NCBI RefSeq assembly: GCF_018070345.1
Contig: NZ_JAGPXX010000003.1
Coordinates: 248,001 to 312,000 of the forward strand
DNA: 64,000 bases
Origin: Streptomyces sp. F63
Lineage (GTDB): Bacteria; Actinomycetota; Actinomycetes; Streptomycetales; Streptomycetaceae
Reading direction: 5' to 3'
The position numbers and the translations under genes are program-made. The notes beneath the pieces are model-generated. The model was not told the DNA's origin. It worked only from the letters and a program-made list of their open reading frames with translations, and did not search any database. This document shows positions 1-8,515 of this stretch, one piece after another. How positions within the stretch are numbered: the first letter of the stretch is position 1; every line of letters starts with the position of its first letter.

Positions 1-1904
1 ACCTTGCCGTCCTCAATGGCTTCCTGGTAGACGGAACGCTGCTTGAAGAAGCCGATCTTCGCGTCGTCCGAGAAGATCTTCTGGTAGCTGGCGGTGAACG
101 TGACCGCGACGTCCCAGGCCAGCGGAACGGCCGTGACCCAGGCCCACTTGAGGCGCCCGGACTTGATGAGCAGCGTGGTGGCGACGGTCAGCGCGACGGC
201 CGCCAGCAGCTGGTTGGCGATACCGAACAGCGGGAAGAGCTGGTAGATGCCGCCCAGCGGGTCGTGGACGCCGACCCAGAGGAAGTAGCCCCAGCCGCCG
301 ACGACGGCCGCGCTCGCGATCCACGCACCCGGCCTCCAGCTGACGTCCCGGAAGGGCTTGTAGACGTTGCCCAGCATGTCCTGGAGCATGAACCGGCCGA
401 CGCGGGTACCGGCGTCCACCGTGGTGAGGATGAAGAGCGCCTCGAACATGATGGCGAAGTGGTACCAGAAGGCCTTCATCCCGGCCCCGCCGAAGACCGC
501 GGAGAAGATCTCCGCCATACCGACGGCCAGCGTCGGGGCGCCACCGGTCCGCGACAGCAGGGACTCCTCCTCCACGCCGGCCGCGGCCGCGGCCAGATCG
601 CTGGGGGAGATGGTGTAGCCGAGGCTGGCGACCGCCTCGGAGGCGGACTGCACCGAGTCGCCGATCAGGCCCGCCGGCGCGTTCATCGCGAAGTAGAGGC
701 CGGGGTCGATGATGGAGGCGGCCACCAGCGCCATGATCGCCACGAAGGACTCCATCAGCATGGAGCCGTAGCCGATCATGCGGACCTGGGTCTCCTTCTG
801 GATCAGCTTCGGGGTGGTGCCCGAGGAGACCAGGGCGTGGAAGCCGGAGAGCGCGCCGCAGGCGATGGTGATGAAGACGAAGGGGAAGAGCGAGCCGGCG
901 AAGACCGGCCCGGCGCCCGAGCTCGCGAACTCGGTGACCGCGTCCATCTTCATGTTCGGCAGGGCGAAGGCGACGCCCAGGGCCAGCAGGGCGATCGTGC
1001 CCACCTTCATGAAGGTCGACAGATAGTCACGCGGGGCCAGCAGCATCCACACCGGCAGGATCGAGGCGACGAAGCCGTAGACCACCAGCCAGATCACCAG
1101 GGTGCCGGGCTGCAGGGTGAAGGTCTCCGCCCAGGAGGAGTCGGCGACCCAGCTGCCCGAGACGATCGCGAGCAGCAGCAGCGCCACACCGATGAGCGAC
1201 ACCTCGGTCACCCGGCCCGGACGCAGCACCCGCAGGTAGAAGCCCATGAAGAAGGCGATCGGGATCGTCATCGCGATGGAGAAGGTGCCCCACGGCGAGT
1301 GCGCCAGGGCCTTGACGACGACGAGCGCCAGCACCGCCAGCAGAATGATCATGATGGCGAAGATGGCGATGAGGGCCGCGACGCCGCCGACCGGGCCGAT
1401 CTCCTCACGGGCCATCTGCCCCAGCGACTTGCCGTCCCGGCGCATGGAGAAGAAGAGCGTCACCATGTCCTGGACCGCGCCGGCGAAGATCACGCCGACG
1501 ATGATCCAGATGGTGCCGGGGAGGTATCCCATCTGCGCGGCCAGCACGGGTCCGACCAGCGGGCCGGCGCCGGCGATGGCGGCGAAGTGGTGACCGAGCA
1601 GCACGCGCCGGTCGGTGGGGTGGAAGTCAACACCGTTGTCGAGCCGCTCCGCCGGGGTGGCCCGGCTCTTGTCGGCCTTCAGTACGCGGTTGGCGATGAA
1701 CCGGGAGTAGAAGCGGTAGGCGATGGCATAGGAACCGAGGGCGGCGGCGACCATCCAGGCGGCCGACACCTCCTCGCCGCGCGAGAGGGCGAGTACGGCC
1801 CAGCCTGCCGCGCCGACGAGGGCCACGGCAGCCCAGATCGCGATCGACTTGGGGGTCATCCCGCGCTTCGCGGTGGGTGGGGCTGCCGATTCTGACTCGG
1901 GCAT
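1..1904 (-). CDS. cstA: Carbon starvation protein CstA, peptide/pyruvate permease (partial)
   Basis: CstA-family proteins are inner-membrane permeases that import peptides or pyruvate during carbon starvation. The frame read leftward from an ATG at 1904 begins MPESESAAPPTAKRGMTPKS and continues open to the left edge, so the C-terminus is missing. It holds many hydrophobic segments and the family-typical stretch around VDFHPTDRRVLLGHHFAAIA, followed by GPLVGPVLAAQMGYLPG. About 634 residues are present, close to the usual 690-750. A GGAG lies about 9 nt before the ATG. The gene lies downstream of dasR on the same strand, separated by a hairpin and a 220-bp gap, so it probably has its own promoter. 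Function is by family; the substrate cannot be read from the sequence. Confidence 0.93.
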   Translation of the reverse strand, partial: MPESESAAPPTAKRGMTPKSIAIWAAVALVGAAGWAVLALSRGEEVSAAWMVAAALGSYAIAYRFYSRFIANRVLKADKSRATPAERLDNGVDFHPTDRRVLLGHHFAAIAGAGPLVGPVLAAQMGYLPGTIWIIVGVIFAGAVQDMVTLFFSMRRDGKSLGQMAREEIGPVGGVAALIAIFAIMIILLAVLALVVVKALAHSPWGTFSIAMTIPIAFFMGFYLRVLRPGRVTEVSLIGVALLLLAIVSGSWVADSSWAETFTLQPGTLVIWLVVYGFVASILPVWMLLAPRDYLSTFMKVGTIALLALGVAFALPNMKMDAVTEFASSGAGPVFAGSLFPFVFITIACGALSGFHALVSSGTTPKLIQKETQVRMIGYGSMLMESFVAIMALVAASIIDPGLYFAMNAPAGLIGDSVQSASEAVASLGYTISPSDLAAAAAGVEEESLLSRTGGAPTLAVGMAEIFSAVFGGAGMKAFWYHFAIMFEALFILTTVDAGTRVGRFMLQDMLGNVYKPFRDVSWRPGAWIASAAVVGGWGYFLWVGVHDPLGGIYQLFPLFGIANQLLAAVALTVATTLLIKSGRLKWAWVTAVPLAWDVAVTFTASYQKIFSDDAKIGFFKQRSVYQEAIEDGK

Positions 1905-1936
1905 GGGAGGGTCTCCGTTTTTTCCGGGAAGGATCT

Positions 1937-1953
1937 CCTGCGTAACGCGCAGG
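1937..1953 (-). promoter_or_regulatory. Small hairpin in the cstA leader
   Basis: CCTGCG and CGCAGG flank a 5-nt loop, about 33 nt upstream of the cstA ATG. A role in leader folding is only a possibility; six base pairs can occur by chance in GC-rich DNA. Confidence 0.25.
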
Positions 1954-2094
1954 GAAATCTAAGGCAGCACGCGGCCGATGTTCACTACGCCTGCATACCG
2001 GTACGGACACATTGTGGAAACCATAGTCCGGTAGGTGGAATGGACCATTACCCTCCGCCGCGCTGTCCCCACCTCCGGAAACTCCGGCGAACCC

Positions 2095-2117
2095 GGGCCC
2101 GCGGCGCGCGCGGGCCC
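2095..2117 (-). terminator. Hairpin just after dasR
   Basis: A perfect 9-bp stem (GGGCCCGCG and its complement) with a 5-nt GCGCG loop starts 8 nt after the dasR stop. It lacks a T-tract, which is usual for Streptomyces terminators. It separates dasR from cstA. Confidence 0.55.
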
Positions 2118-2124
2118 CGGCTGC

Positions 2125-2895
2125 TCAGGCTTTGGGACGCTGGAGGCGGGCGACGAACTTGTAACGGTCCCCGCGGTAGACCGAGCGGACCCACTCCACC
2201 GGAGCCCCCTTCGCGTCGAAGGAGTGCCGGGAGAGCATCAGCATCGGCAGCCCGACGTCCGTCCCCAGCAGGCCCGCTTCGCGGGGGCTGGCGAGCGAGG
2301 TCTCGATCGTCTCCTCGGCCTCGGCCGGGCGCACTCCGTAGACCTCGGCCAGCGCGGTGTAGAGGGACGTGTACTTCGCCAGGCTGCGGCGGAGCGCGGG
2401 GAAGCGCCTGGCCGACAGATGCGTGGTCTCGATGGCCATCGGCTCGCCGCTCGCCAGCCGGAGCCGTTCGATCCGCAGCACCCGGTCCCCGGTGGCGATG
2501 TCGAGCAGCCCGGCGAGCCGGTCGTCCGCGGTGACGTAGCCGAGGTCGAGGAGCTGCGAAGCCGGCTCCAGGCCCTGGGCCCGCATGTCCTCGGTGTACG
2601 AGGTGAGCTGCAGGGCCTGCGAGACCTTGGGCTTGGCGACGAAGGTGCCCTTCCCCTGGATGCGTTCCAGCCGGCCCTCGACGACGAGTTCCTGGAGGGC
2701 CTGGCGCACGGTGGTGCGCGAGGTGTCGAACTCGGTGGCGAGCGTCCGCTCGGGCGGGACCGGGCTTCCCGGGGGGAGGGTCTCGGTCATCTCCAGCAAG
2801 TGGCGCTTGAGCCGGTAGTACTTCGGCACTCGTGGGGCGCGCCCGGCGCCCGCCGTGCCGTTCGGGCCGTTCTCGGCGCCCCCGTCGGTCTCCAT
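2125..2895 (-). CDS. dasR: GntR/HutC-family regulator DasR
   Basis: DasR is the global regulator of aminosugar use, development and antibiotic production; glucosamine-6-phosphate releases it from dre operators. The protein has an N-terminal winged helix containing [19 protein letters not shown] and a UTRA effector domain starting near [17 protein letters not shown]. It matches S. coelicolor DasR closely as I remember it. ATG 2895 gives 256 residues, near the remembered 254, with GGAAGG 8 nt upstream. GTG 2931 also has a good ribosome site (GGAGG) and would add 12 residues, so the start is uncertain. In S. coelicolor dasR sits beside dasABC. Here it is divergent directly from the SIS gene, so the chitobiose importer genes are not at this locus. 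Confidence 0.93.
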   Translation of the reverse strand: METDGGAENGPNGTAGAGRAPRVPKYYRLKRHLLEMTETLPPGSPVPPERTLATEFDTSRTTVRQALQELVVEGRLERIQGKGTFVAKPKVSQALQLTSYTEDMRAQGLEPASQLLDLGYVTADDRLAGLLDIATGDRVLRIERLRLASGEPMAIETTHLSARRFPALRRSLAKYTSLYTALAEVYGVRPAEAEETIETSLASPREAGLLGTDVGLPMLMLSRHSFDAKGAPVEWVRSVYRGDRYKFVARLQRPKA

Positions 2896-3215
2896 CGTCA
2901 GCCTTCCCGACTCCTGGCCTGCTGCCGTCACCGGCTCCTCCGTACGTAGGGCTCACATCGTGGCACGGTCCGGCGTGCATGGTGCGCTGCCCCTGTGCGG
3001 CCGGAAGCTGCCGGTCCCGGTCGCCGGGGCCGACAGCCCTCCTTATACACCCTGGGATCCGCGCGGGGTTCCGGGCGGGAGAGCGGGACCCCCGGGTGTA
3101 TTGGTCTAAACCAAACGAGGGTACCCTGATCGCGTCCGGCCCCGCCCGGAGCGGCCGCCGCGGAACGCCGCGTACGGCACCTCCGGTGGTCCCAGAGCTA
3201 CGGGAGGCACCCCGC
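2896..3215. other. Divergent dasR/nagB control region
   Basis: These 320 bp separate the two divergent start codons and hold the dre-like operator at 3101-3114. No other gene is supported. Confidence 0.6.
3101..3114. promoter_or_regulatory. dre-like DasR operator
   Basis: TTGGTCTAAACCAA closely resembles the core of the DasR operator (TGGTCTAGACCA) and is palindromic except for one pair near the centre. It lies about 100 bp upstream of the SIS-domain gene and 205 bp from the dasR start. It probably couples nagB-like expression to glucosamine-6-phosphate. Confidence 0.75.
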
Positions 3216-4286
3216 ATGTCCGCCACGCAGCCGCTCCGGTACGGCGAACAGCCGGGCCGCATCATGGCCGGCGAGATCGCCGAACAGCCCGCCGTGCTCG
3301 CCCGGATCCTCGGCGAGGGCGCGGCCGCCATCCGCGAGACCGCCCGCCGGGTCGCCGCCCGCGGGCCGCGGTTCGCGCTGCTGACCGCCCGCGGCACCTC
3401 CGACAACGCGGCCCTCTACGCCAAGTACCTGCTGGAGATCCGCCGGGGCATGCCCTGCGGGCTCACCTCGATGTCCACGACCACGGCCTACGGGGCCCGG
3501 CCCGACCTCACGGACGTCCTGGTGATCGCCGTCAGCCAGTCGGGCGGCTCACCCGATCTGGTCGCCTCCACCGAAGCCGCCCGCGCGGGCGGCGCGGTCA
3601 CCGTGGCGGTGACCAACAATCCCGCCTCCCCGCTCGCGGCGGTGGCGGAGTTCCACATCGACATCCTCGCGGGGTCCGAGAAGGCCCTGCCGGCGACGAA
3701 GACGTACACCGCCGAACTGCTGGCCCTCTACCTCTTCACCGAGGGCCTGGCCGGCGGGGACGGCGCGGCGGCCGGGGCGCTGCCGGAGCTGGCCCGGCAG
3801 GTCCTGGACCGGGCTCCGGAGGTCCGTACGCTGGCCGGCCGCTACCGCTTCGCCGAACGCATGGTCCTCACCTCCCGCGGCTACGGCTATCCGACCGCCA
3901 AGGAGGCCGCCCTCAAGCTCATGGAGACCAGCTACATCCCCGCCCTCTCCTACTCCGGCGCGGATCTGCTGCACGGCCCGCTCGCCATGGTCGACAACGT
4001 CTCGCCGGTGATCGCGATCGTGCCCGAGGGCCGGGGCGGCGAGGCCCTGCGGCCGGTGCTGGACCGGCTCCGGGACCGGGGCGCCGATCTCGTCGTGATC
4101 GGCAGCCGTGAGCAGGTGGAGGCGGCTTCCGCGGGCTTCGCCCTGCCGACCGCGCACCTCGCGGAGGAGGTGCAGCCGGTGCTGGAGATCCTGCCCCTGC
4201 AGATGCTCGCCCATGAGGTGACCATCGCCCGCGGGCAGGACCCGGACGCGCCCCGCGCGCTGGCGAAGGTCACCGAGACCCGGTGA
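3216..4286 (+). CDS. nagB: SIS-domain glucosamine-6-phosphate deaminase/isomerase (NagB-II type)
   Basis: The 356-residue protein has two SIS sugar-isomerase domains. The first carries LLTARGTSDNAALYAKY and SQSGGSPDL; the second carries LTSRGYGYPTAKEAALKLME. This arrangement matches the non-hexameric NagB-II/AgaS group, which deaminates glucosamine-6-phosphate to fructose-6-phosphate. There is no glutaminase domain, so it is not GlmS. The ATG at 3216 has GGGAGG 8 nt upstream. It stands alone, divergent from dasR, with a dre-like site in its promoter region. That context supports a place in N-acetylglucosamine catabolism. A related sugar isomerase role cannot be excluded. Confidence 0.88.
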   Translation: MSATQPLRYGEQPGRIMAGEIAEQPAVLARILGEGAAAIRETARRVAARGPRFALLTARGTSDNAALYAKYLLEIRRGMPCGLTSMSTTTAYGARPDLTDVLVIAVSQSGGSPDLVASTEAARAGGAVTVAVTNNPASPLAAVAEFHIDILAGSEKALPATKTYTAELLALYLFTEGLAGGDGAAAGALPELARQVLDRAPEVRTLAGRYRFAERMVLTSRGYGYPTAKEAALKLMETSYIPALSYSGADLLHGPLAMVDNVSPVIAIVPEGRGGEALRPVLDRLRDRGADLVVIGSREQVEAASAGFALPTAHLAEEVQPVLEILPLQMLAHEVTIARGQDPDAPRALAKVTETR

Positions 4287-4589
4287 GGAAGCCCTGGAAA
4301 GACCCGCGGGCCGCGGCGCCGGGACAGGACCCTCAACCTGTCCGGCACCGCAGCCCGGAGCTGTACCGGCCGGTGGTTCCACGGGGTGTGCGGTCCCCCG
4401 CGGCCGTTCCCGGCCGACCGGAGACCCGGACGCGGTCAGGGCAGTGAGCGCCCCGGGTCTCGTTTCCGCCCTCCTGTGCGGGGAGGGCAGAGGCTCTGTT
4501 CGTTCATCCCCGCCGGTCCATCTTGGCCCGGACCTCCGCCGGCTGTCCAAGCCCGCAGGTCCGGAGCCCGCCCGGGTAGGCTCGCGACT
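4287..4589. other. Intergenic region, nagB to histidine kinase
   Basis: The 303 bp between two forward genes hold no supported gene. The only signal seen is the -10-like box at 4577-4582 just before the kinase start. Confidence 0.5.
4577..4582 (+). promoter_or_regulatory. -10 box for leaderless kinase mRNA
   Basis: TAGGCT sits 7 nt before the GTG at 4590, which suggests transcription starts at or next to the start codon. No clear -35 is visible. Confidence 0.5.
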
Positions 4590-6122
4590 GTGCCGTCCAT
4601 GAACGACCTCGTACGCCAGCACACCGCGCTCGGTGACTCCGACCTGGAGTGGCTCCATCTCCTGGTGTCGGAGTGGCAGCTGCTCTCCGACCTCTCCTTC
4701 GCCGACCTGGTGCTGTGGGTGCCCACCCGGGACGGGACCCGCTATGTGTCCGTCGCCCAGATGAGGCCCAATACCGGGCCCACGTCCTACCAGAACGACA
4801 TGGTCGGGCATTTGGTTCCCCGGGGCCGCCGCCCGATGCTGGACGCCGCCCTCGACGAGGGCCGCATCGTGCGGGAGGGCGATCCCGAGTGGCGCGAGGA
4901 GGTCCCCGTCCGGGTCGAGTCCATCCCCGTCCGCCGGGAGGGGCGGGTCCTGGGGGTGATCGCGCGCAACACCAACCTGCTGACCGTCCGCACGCCCAGC
5001 CGGCTGGAGCTCACCTACCTCCAGAGCGCCTCCGACCTCGCCCAGATGATCGCCGCGGGCGCCTTCCCCTTCCAGGACCAGCAGGGCGACATGGACGTCT
5101 CACCGCGTGCGGGCGACGGCCTGATCCGGCTCGACGCCGACGGCATCGTCCAGTACGCCAGCCCCAACGCCCTCTCGGCCTACCACCGGCTGGGCCTGGC
5201 CGCCGACCTGGTCGGCCTCCATCTGGGCCGGGCCACGGCCGAACTGGCGCCCGCGCGAGGCCCGGTGGACGAGGCGGTGGCCAAGCTCGCGAGCGGCTGG
5301 GCGCCGCGCGACTTCGAGGTGGAGAGCGACCAGGGGGTCATTCAGCTGCGGTCCATCCCGCTGAAGCCCAAGGGCACCCGGATCGGTTCCCTGGTGCTCC
5401 TCCGCGACGTGACCGAACTGCGCCGCCGGGAGCGGGAGTTGCTCACCAAGGACGCGACCATCCGGGAGATCCACCACCGGGTGAAGAACAATCTGCAGAC
5501 GGTGGCGGCGCTGCTGCGGCTCCAGGCCCGCCGCATGGACTCCGACCAGGGTCGGGAGGCCCTCGGGGAGGCCGTACGCCGGGTCGGCTCGATCGCCATC
5601 GTCCACGAGACCCTCTCCCAGAACCTCGACGAGCGGGTCGAGTTCGACGAGATCGCCGACCGGGTGCTGGCCATGGTGGCCGAGATCTCCCCGGGCCGGG
5701 TGGTCTGCCGCCGCACCGGCCGGTTCGGGATACTCGACGCGGACGTCGCCACTCCGCTGTCGATGGTGCTGACCGAAGTGGTGCAGAACGCCCTGGAGCA
5801 CGGCTTCCCGCCGGGGGCTCCGGGGGACCGGGGCAAGCAGCAGGGCACGGTCGAGGTGTCGGCGGTGCGCGGCGGCGGCCGGGCCGATCCGCGGCTGCTG
5901 GTCACGGTCCAGGACGACGGCGCGGGCCTTCCGGCGGACTTCGACCTCCGCCGCACCGGCAACCTGGGTCTGCAGATCGTCCGGACGCTGGTCGAGGGCG
6001 AGTTGGGCGGCACCTTCGACCTGCGGCCGGTGCCGGAGGGCGGTACGAGGGCCCTGCTGGACATTCCGGTGCGGCCCGAGGGAGCCGAGCGGCGGAGTCT
6101 TCCGCTGCCGGGCCGGCTGTGA
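4590..6122 (+). CDS. PdtaS-like sensor histidine kinase (HisKA_2)
   Basis: This 510-residue cytosolic kinase begins PSMNDLVRQHTALGDSDLEW after the GTG. Residues about 1-165 resemble the PdtaS GAF-like domain, a PAS domain follows around 180-290, then the HisKA_2 box with EIHHRVKNNLQTVAALLRLQ, where the phospho-accepting His is near 297. A HATPase domain with DDGAGLPADFD and NLGLQIV completes it. Mycobacterial PdtaS phosphorylates the antiterminator PdtaR; no PdtaR-like gene is adjacent, so the partner is elsewhere. No ribosome site precedes the GTG, but a TAGGCT box lies 7 nt upstream, so the mRNA is probably leaderless. ATG 4599 is the alternative start. Confidence 0.9.
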   Translation: MPSMNDLVRQHTALGDSDLEWLHLLVSEWQLLSDLSFADLVLWVPTRDGTRYVSVAQMRPNTGPTSYQNDMVGHLVPRGRRPMLDAALDEGRIVREGDPEWREEVPVRVESIPVRREGRVLGVIARNTNLLTVRTPSRLELTYLQSASDLAQMIAAGAFPFQDQQGDMDVSPRAGDGLIRLDADGIVQYASPNALSAYHRLGLAADLVGLHLGRATAELAPARGPVDEAVAKLASGWAPRDFEVESDQGVIQLRSIPLKPKGTRIGSLVLLRDVTELRRRERELLTKDATIREIHHRVKNNLQTVAALLRLQARRMDSDQGREALGEAVRRVGSIAIVHETLSQNLDERVEFDEIADRVLAMVAEISPGRVVCRRTGRFGILDADVATPLSMVLTEVVQNALEHGFPPGAPGDRGKQQGTVEVSAVRGGGRADPRLLVTVQDDGAGLPADFDLRRTGNLGLQIVRTLVEGELGGTFDLRPVPEGGTRALLDIPVRPEGAERRSLPLPGRL

Positions 6123-6190
6123 GCGGACCGGGACCCACCGGACGGCACGGCGCCGGGCTGCGGACCGGGGCGGCGGCATCCGGACGGCAC

Positions 6191-6221
6191 TGAGCCCCGG
6201 CCGGGATCCGGCCGGGGCTCA
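6191..6221. terminator. Bidirectional terminator between kinase and wblE
   Basis: A 14-bp perfect stem (TGAGCCCCGGCCGG with its complement) closes on a 3-nt GAT loop. It lies between two convergent genes, so it can serve both. Confidence 0.8.
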
Positions 6222-6332
6222 AAGCTCTATGTGCAACGGGTACTGCGCGCTGCGACTCGGGGGGCGGGTGGTGCGTACCCGCTGGGATGACGTGGTGTCA
6301 TCGGGAACACGCTCCGCCCGGGTGCAGGGGGG

Positions 6333-6590
6333 TCAGGCGCTCGCGTTGCGCGCCCGGTTGCGGGCGGCACGGCGCTTCATCGCGCGGCGCTCGTCCTCGC
6401 TGAGGCCACCCCACACGCCGGAGTCCTGGCCGGACTCCAGCGCCCACTGCAGGCACTGCTCCATGACGGGGCAGCGACGGCAGACGGCCTTGGCTTCCTC
6501 GATCTGCAGCAGCGCAGGACCGGTGTTGCCGATGGGGAAGAAGAGCTCGGGGTCTTCCTCGCGGCAAACGGCGCGGTGACGCCAGTCCAT
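6333..6590 (-). CDS. wblE: WhiB-family iron-sulfur regulator WblE
   Basis: The 85-residue protein has the Wbl signature: cysteines 9, 37, 40 and 46 to bind a [4Fe-4S] cluster, the GVWGG turn, and a basic C-terminus (MKRRAARNRARNAS) for DNA binding. It is the orthologue type of mycobacterial WhiB1, which binds the sigma-A C-terminal domain. ATG 6590 is chosen because AAGGAG lies upstream and because the upstream extension of the frame lacks Wbl similarity. A 320-bp gap, locally AT-rich near 6780-6900, separates it from the upstream kinase gene, so it probably has its own promoter. Confidence 0.95.
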   Translation of the reverse strand: MDWRHRAVCREEDPELFFPIGNTGPALLQIEEAKAVCRRCPVMEQCLQWALESGQDSGVWGGLSEDERRAMKRRAARNRARNASA

Positions 6591-6910
6591 GGCTGCTCCA
6601 TCTCCTTGTGATACTTGCTGAGTGCTTGTGAATGTGAACGCTTTCACGAATCCCCCCGCGACAGAAGGGGCCGACGACCAGTTCCCTGGTGCGGTCCCAG
6701 CGGGATTGAGGAGGGGGGTTCGGGCTCTCAAGGGGGCCGTGTGCGAGGCCGTCCCGATCGCCACGAAGAGACTCGCAAACCTCGGCTGCGGATACAACCC
6801 CTTCCGGAAAGTTTTTTTTGATTCCTTGGTGTCGCCTCGGTCACAGCCTCACTTCCAGGGGGTGGAAGATGGCCTAAACGTTCGAGTGAAAGGACTTTCT
6901 GCGGTTCCGC
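6591..6910 (-). promoter_or_regulatory. wblE upstream region
   Basis: The 320 bp upstream of wblE are unusually AT-rich in places, including an 8-T run at 6812-6819. No gene is supported. The region presumably carries the wblE promoter and leader, but I cannot fix a -35/-10 pair. Confidence 0.4.
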
Positions 6911-7879
6911 TCACACAATCACACGCAGTGCACGCCGTACGCCTGTGAACGTCACGCTGGAACGCAGTCCCAGGTGGTCACCGTCCATCTGGAACGGCAG
7001 TTTCACCTGCGAATGCAAGGTGAAGTCCGTCAGGTCGTGCAGTGACAGAGCGTGCTTGCCGTGCGGGCCCCGCTCGGGCGAGGACAGGAGCAGCTGGGTC
7101 CCGTAACGCGCCACCGCGGCAGCGGAGAGACTGCTCAGTCCGAGCACGTCCAGCGCGGTGTCGAACGTCGCCCCGGGGGCGGCGTAGACCGGACGATTGC
7201 CCAGGTAGGTCCAGGGAGCGGTATTGCAGACGACCGACAGCACCAACTCCCGTACGGGCGTGTGCCCCGGGCGTTCGAACGTAATCGTGCCGCGGCCCCG
7301 GTGCGGGTCGCCGAAGAACTGGCGGAGCACCTGGCGCACATACAGAGCGTGTGTCGAGCGCCGGCCTCTCTCGCGCTGCTGTTCGACTCGGCCGACGACT
7401 CCGGCGTCGAATCCGAAGCCCGCGGTGAAAGTGAACCAGCGCGCCGGAACCGCCTCGTCCACCGTTCCGGGAGTTCCCGAGGCGAGGCCCAGGCCGACCG
7501 TCCGTTCGTTTCCGTCACGCAATGCGTCCAGCAATGCACCGGTCGCTTCCACGGCGTCATTGGGAAGGCCCAGAGCGCGGGCGAACACATTGGTGGAACC
7601 ACCCGGGACAACGGCGAGGCGGGGCAGCGCATCCGGGTCCGGACCGTGGTGCAGCAAGCCGTTCACGACCTCGTTGACGGTGCCGTCGCCGCCGAGCGCC
7701 ACGACCAGTTCCACCTCGCCGCTCTCGGCCGCCCGCCGGGCGAGGTCGCGGGCATGTCCTCGGCGCTCCGTGGCCGCCACCTCCAGTTTGAGATCACTGG
7801 CCAGGGCGTGGATCAGGACATCCCGCGTGCGGGCGCTGGTGGTGGTGGCCGCCGGGTTGACCACGAGGAGGGCGCGCAT
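6911..7879 (-). CDS. Diacylglycerol kinase family lipid kinase
   Basis: The 322-residue protein belongs to the DAGK/YegS/sphingosine-kinase family, which phosphorylates lipid hydroxyls with ATP. It begins MRALLVVNPAATTTSART and carries the nucleotide motif VVALGGDGTVNEVVNGL and then VVPGGSTNVFARALGLP. The C-terminal part contains FQMDGDHLG, typical of the family. ATG 7879 is supported by TAATGT 7 nt upstream with no ribosome site, so it is probably leaderless; GTG 7888 in the same frame is the alternative. The gene is divergent from the small membrane protein at 7970. The lipid substrate is not known from the sequence. Confidence 0.9.
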   Translation of the reverse strand: MRALLVVNPAATTTSARTRDVLIHALASDLKLEVAATERRGHARDLARRAAESGEVELVVALGGDGTVNEVVNGLLHHGPDPDALPRLAVVPGGSTNVFARALGLPNDAVEATGALLDALRDGNERTVGLGLASGTPGTVDEAVPARWFTFTAGFGFDAGVVGRVEQQRERGRRSTHALYVRQVLRQFFGDPHRGRGTITFERPGHTPVRELVLSVVCNTAPWTYLGNRPVYAAPGATFDTALDVLGLSSLSAAAVARYGTQLLLSSPERGPHGKHALSLHDLTDFTLHSQVKLPFQMDGDHLGLRSSVTFTGVRRALRVIV

Positions 7880-7886
7880 GCCGTGC

Positions 7887-7892
7887 ACATTA
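7887..7892 (-). promoter_or_regulatory. -10 box for leaderless lipid kinase mRNA
   Basis: TAATGT lies on the minus strand 7 nt before the ATG at 7879. No good -35 is visible. Confidence 0.45.
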
Positions 7893-7957
7893 CCTACCTG
7901 CCGGTATGCGGCACAGCCCGCACGGTGACCCGCACCGGACCGATGGAGGACGGCCGA

Positions 7958-7963
7958 TACGCT
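7958..7963 (+). promoter_or_regulatory. -10 box for leaderless membrane-protein mRNA
   Basis: TACGCT is followed by 6 nt and the GTG at 7970. This supports GTG 7970 over the in-frame ATG at 7943. Confidence 0.45.
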
Positions 7964-7969
7964 GCTGAG

Positions 7970-8410
7970 GTGAGCAGCGAGCAGCGACCGTCCACTGACG
8001 CAACCCCTCCCGCCGGCCCCCGCCCGGCCCGGCTCTCCGCCGCAGCCGCCCTGTGCGCCGCCGAGGGCGCGGTGCTCGCCGGCTTCGGGGCCTATCTGCT
8101 CCTGATGGGGCTGGTCGGCGATCCGGCGAGCCCGCAGCAGGCCGAGACGGGAGGGCTGACCCTGCTGGCGCTGGCCGCCCTGCCCCTCGTCGCGGCCCGC
8201 GGGCTGCTGCTGCGGCGGCGCTGGAGCCGCGGGCCGGCCGTGATCACCCAGCTGATGGCCGTGCCGGTCGCCTGGACGCTGGTGGGCACCGGCGGCGCGA
8301 TGACCGCCGCGGGGGCGGCGCTGGCCGCGGTGGCCGTCACCGTACTCGTGCTGCTGGTCAATCCGACGGCCACCGAGGCGCTGGGCATCGGCCCGCGGAA
8401 CGAGGTGTGA
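7970..8410 (+). CDS. Small membrane protein, four predicted helices
   Basis: The 146-residue protein has a polar N-terminus (SSEQRPSTDATPPAG) and about four hydrophobic segments: near AAALCAAEGAVLAGFGAYLL, LTLLALAALPLVAARGLLL, VITQLMAVPVAWTLVG and AAGAALAAVAVTVLVLLV. It ends with a short polar tail. I recognise it only as a conserved actinobacterial integral membrane protein always beside the sigH locus; function unknown. The alternative start ATG 7943 would add 9 residues. It converges on sigH, with a short hairpin between. Confidence 0.8.
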   Translation: MSSEQRPSTDATPPAGPRPARLSAAAALCAAEGAVLAGFGAYLLLMGLVGDPASPQQAETGGLTLLALAALPLVAARGLLLRRRWSRGPAVITQLMAVPVAWTLVGTGGAMTAAGAALAAVAVTVLVLLVNPTATEALGIGPRNEV

Positions 8411-8432
8411 CGGCGCGGGGAGACGCTCTCGC

Positions 8433-8450
8433 CCCGGGCCGCCGCCCGGG
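8433..8450. terminator. Short hairpin between convergent genes
   Basis: CCCGGGC and GCCCGGG flank a 4-nt loop between the membrane-protein stop and the sigH stop. Seven base pairs make it a modest candidate. Confidence 0.35.
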
Positions 8451-8515
8451 CCCGCCGTCCTGGGGCCCGGCGGGGAATGCCCCGCCCGCACCGCGCGGGG
8501 ACCCGTCCGCTCCGG

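Noticed and set aside
264..1895. Long forward open frame of 543 codons over cstA
   Set aside because: It is the antisense of cstA; its product is rich in Arg/His/Asp/Gly without domains, while the reverse frame gives a clear membrane permease.
3150..3215. Earlier start for the SIS gene (frame open to 2832)
   Set aside because: It would run through the dre site; ATG 3216 has GGGAGG at ideal spacing and matches family length.
6801..6819. Terminator with an 8-T run
   Set aside because: The only stem next to the T-run is TTCC/GGAA with no loop, which cannot fold as a terminator.
6796..6825. SigR-like promoter (GGAAT ... GTT) upstream of wblE
   Set aside because: The spacer is 22 nt; SigR promoters need about 18 to 19.
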